This document shows, in pieces, positions 5,859 through 7,651 of a stretch of DNA of 7,651 nucleotides; the stretch's first letter is position 1, and each line of letters starts with the position of its first letter. The stretch covers positions 1 through 7,651 of the forward strand of contig CAJGDE010000090.1 in assembly GCA_904502135.1 (NCBI GenBank). Reading direction: 5' to 3'. A model generated the notes under the pieces. That model ran no database searches and was not told the origin of the DNA. It saw only the letters and a program-made list of their open reading frames with translations. Source of the stretch: Kiritimatiellia bacterium (GTDB taxonomy: Bacteria > Verrucomicrobiota > Kiritimatiellia > RFP12 > UBA1067). The position numbers were made by a program, and so were the translations under genes.

Positions 5859-7082
5859 ATGAAAAAACTGTTGTTTATTGCAGCAGCGGCGATTTTAGCT
5901 GGTTGCGCAACACAAAAGAATACATGGTGCGAATCAAACACCTCTTTTGCATACGAGGCTCTTAAACCTTATGTGGAGAGCGGGGAATTGCCGGGCGCCA
6001 TCAATGTGTTTTACAAAAACGGAATACAGGAGACATGTGCTGTAGGTTATGCCGATGTCGCGGCTAAGCGTAAGATCACGCTTGACGATGTTTACATGCA
6101 GTGCTCCCAGACCAAGGGTTTCTGCGGAGTGACTATCGCTAAACTCGTGGAAGAGGGCAAGCTTGATCTTGACGACCCCGTTTCTAAATATCTGCCCGAG
6201 TTCAAAACTCTCTGGGTTCTCAAGTCCGAGACGAACGGTGTTAAGCAGCTCGTTAAGGCCAAGAACGCTCTGACCGTGCGCATGTGCCTCAACCACACGG
6301 GCGGTTTTCCGTTCGAAATCTGCGCGAAACAAGGTTTCGTTAAAGGCGGCGGTTGGTCTGGCGGGGCACCTCTCAGACAGACGGCGGCGATTGCGGCGGC
6401 CTGCCCTATTCTCTTTGAGCCGGGCACAAAGCAGCAGTATTCCAATACCGGTATCGACATCGGCGCTGCCGTAATCGAGGTTATCACCGGCATGAAGTGG
6501 GAGGATTATCTTAAAAAGACGGTTTTGGATCCGCTCGGAATGTCCTCTACCACATTTAAGCCGACCGATGAGCAGCTTAAGAGCCAGGTTGAAATGTATG
6601 ACTGCAAGAAGGGTGAGAAAGCCCAATACCGTCTTCAGAACGACTGGCAGCAGCGTCCTTACAACGGAGACCATGTATTCGCGTCTGCGGGTGCGGGCCT
6701 TTGGACTACGGCGCACGACCAGCTCAAGTTCTACAAGATGCTTATGAATCTCGGCGTCGGCGATAACGGCGTAAGGATTCTCAAGGAAGAGACGGTTAAG
6801 TCGATTCTTGCCGTTTCCACCCGTCCTAAGGGACTTGGCGGTTATTCTCTCGGCCTTGGGGCGCCTGAAGTCGATGGTGAAGATCAGTGGTTCGGCCATG
6901 GCGGAGCGTGGGGCACGAACTGCATGGTCAACTGGCATCGCAAAGAGCTTAAACTTTGGGCAGTACAGCTTTGCGGCAGCCCCCGTCCGTGGGACAAGGC
7001 GCGCGAAGAGGCGGCGAAGAAGTTTTTCAAGTATGCTTCAGACGATTCGATCAGCAAAGCATACACGGGCCGCACGAAGTAA
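5859..7082 (+). CDS. lipoprotein serine hydrolase, beta-lactamase class C / CubicO family
   Basis: The 407-residue product starts with a lipoprotein signal, MKKLLFIAAAAILAGC, lipobox LAGC at 13-16, so C16 should be lipidated. The penicillin-binding fold motifs are present: SQTK (83-86, nucleophile S83 and base K86), YSN (194-196) and HGG (347-349) in the place of KTG/HxG, plus LNHTGG (144-149), common in this family. Family members include esterases, D-aminopeptidases and penicillin-interacting enzymes as well as AmpC lactamases, so resistance should not be assumed. The protein carries ten cysteines besides the lipid one, including C82 beside the nucleophile. AAGGAGA (5844-5850) lies 8 nt before ATG 5859 and is the best ribosome site in the window. 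The gene starts 3 nt after the EEP gene and appears to end the operon. Confidence 0.9.
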   Translation: MKKLLFIAAAAILAGCATQKNTWCESNTSFAYEALKPYVESGELPGAINVFYKNGIQETCAVGYADVAAKRKITLDDVYMQCSQTKGFCGVTIAKLVEEGKLDLDDPVSKYLPEFKTLWVLKSETNGVKQLVKAKNALTVRMCLNHTGGFPFEICAKQGFVKGGGWSGGAPLRQTAAIAAACPILFEPGTKQQYSNTGIDIGAAVIEVITGMKWEDYLKKTVLDPLGMSSTTFKPTDEQLKSQVEMYDCKKGEKAQYRLQNDWQQRPYNGDHVFASAGAGLWTTAHDQLKFYKMLMNLGVGDNGVRILKEETVKSILAVSTRPKGLGGYSLGLGAPEVDGEDQWFGHGGAWGTNCMVNWHRKELKLWAVQLCGSPRPWDKAREEAAKKFFKYASDDSISKAYTGRTK

Positions 7083-7096
7083 TTACCCGGTGAGTT

Positions 7097-7105
7097 TGGT
7101 ATAAT
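7097..7105 (+). promoter_or_regulatory. extended -10 promoter for ruvB
   Basis: TGG followed by TATAAT (7100-7105) fits an extended -10 element. Positions 7077-7082, where a -35 would lie at 17-bp spacing, read AAGTAA, which is not a convincing match. The start site should fall near 7112, only about 6 nt before the ruvB ATG at 7118. It sits in the 35-nt gap after the hydrolase gene, where I see no terminator hairpin, so readthrough from the operon is also possible. Confidence 0.6.
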
Positions 7106-7117
7106 ATCCGCCGATTT

Positions 7118-7651
7118 ATGAAAGTTGAAAGACCCAGCGATGAATTTAACAGGCGCAACAGCGCCTTTGACAACTCGCTGCGCCCTTGTGATTTTGATGG
7201 CTTTGTCGGTCAGCGCAAAGTGCGCGACAGGCTTATGCTGGCCGTCAAAGCCGCAAAGGAGCGTGGCGAGTCGCTAGATCACGTGCTCTTCTCGGGACCT
7301 CCCGGTCTCGGGAAGACTACGCTTTCATATATTCTCGGCGAAGCTATGGGCGTGCGGGTCAAAACGACCTCGGGCCCGGTTATCACAAAGCCTGGCGATC
7401 TGGCTGGGCTTTTGACGTCGCTTGAACAGGGCGACATCGTTTTTATCGACGAAATACATCGTATGGCGAAGACCGTTGAAGAATATCTTTATTCTGCGAT
7501 GGAAGATTATGCTATCGATATCATGATTGATCAGGGACCTAACGCCAGAAGCGTTAGGCTGGAGCTGCCCCGCTTTACGCTTGTTGGCGCGACAACGCGC
7601 ATTGGGCTTATCGCCGCGCCGCTTCGCGCGCGTTTCGGTCTTGTCAACAGA
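7118..7651 (+). CDS. ruvB: Holliday junction branch migration ATPase RuvB, 3' end beyond the window
   Basis: The 178 visible residues form the N-terminal half (family about 330-350 aa). They contain LRPCDFDGFVGQ (21-32), Walker A GPPGLGKT (60-67), TTSGP (83-87), Walker B FIDEIHRM (109-116), the AMEDY...IMI..GP..RS hairpin region (127-145), sensor-1 GATTR (157-161) and the LRARFG segment (169-174) with the arginine finger. RuvB is the hexameric motor that, with RuvA, drives branch migration in recombinational repair. ATG 7118 is the only start codon between the in-frame stop at 7091 and the conserved domain. No Shine-Dalgarno sequence precedes it. The reading frame is open to the last base, so truncation is only by the window edge. 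Confidence 0.96.
   Translation, partial: MKVERPSDEFNRRNSAFDNSLRPCDFDGFVGQRKVRDRLMLAVKAAKERGESLDHVLFSGPPGLGKTTLSYILGEAMGVRVKTTSGPVITKPGDLAGLLTSLEQGDIVFIDEIHRMAKTVEEYLYSAMEDYAIDIMIDQGPNARSVRLELPRFTLVGATTRIGLIAAPLRARFGLVNR

Noticed and set aside
5934..6938. 334-codon open frame on the - strand
   Set aside because: It lies wholly inside the hydrolase gene, whose motifs and ribosome site are clear. The antisense product shows no recognisable domain, and the frame is explained by codon bias of the sense strand.
7083..7117. Terminator between the hydrolase gene and ruvB
   Set aside because: There is no stable stem and no T-run in this gap.

Overview
The window reads as chromosomal DNA from a Gram-negative bacterium: it has a signal-peptide beta-barrel protein ending in Phe and a lipoprotein with a lipobox. 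The RuvB wording (an LTSLEQGD-type segment before the Walker B box) and the long-form CysE resemble what I recall from PVC-group (Chlamydiae/Verrucomicrobia/Lentisphaerae/Kiritimatiellae) and Bacteroidetes proteins. The cysteine-rich exported proteins and the decarboxylase-type biotin protein would suit an anaerobic fermenter. This placement is inference with low confidence. I see no phage, IS, CRISPR or defence genes.

Layout. Positions 54-295 hold tRNA-Ile(GAU) and tRNA-Ala(UGC), both with encoded CCA. They are separated by a spacer built from heptamer repeats in opposite orientation that can fold into a long imperfect hairpin. A strong intrinsic terminator (351-381) ends this unit, so no 23S rRNA gene follows directly. 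A promoter with perfect consensus hexamers (TTGACA, 17 bp, TATAAT; 392-420) then drives a tightly packed run of six + strand genes to 7082. In order they are a beta-barrel outer-membrane protein, a biotin-dependent carboxyltransferase (OadA/PycB type) with an AccB-like biotinyl domain, a RhaT-family sugar/proton symporter, serine O-acetyltransferase, an endonuclease/exonuclease/phosphatase-fold protein and a lipoprotein serine hydrolase of the beta-lactamase class C/CubicO family. Spacings are 14 nt, 19 nt, a 4-nt overlap, a 16-nt overlap and 3 nt. No internal terminator is visible, so one transcript is plausible although the functions are mixed. ruvB begins at 7118 behind its own extended -10 promoter and runs off the window end.

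How they work together. There is no obvious single pathway. The carboxyltransferase and serine acetyltransferase act in central metabolism and cysteine synthesis; the porin-like protein, RhaT homologue and lipoprotein hydrolase act at the envelope. I found no clear new biological system. The points most worth checking are the AccB-type biotin domain on the carboxyltransferase, the heptamer hairpin between the tRNAs, and the apparently almost leaderless ruvB.
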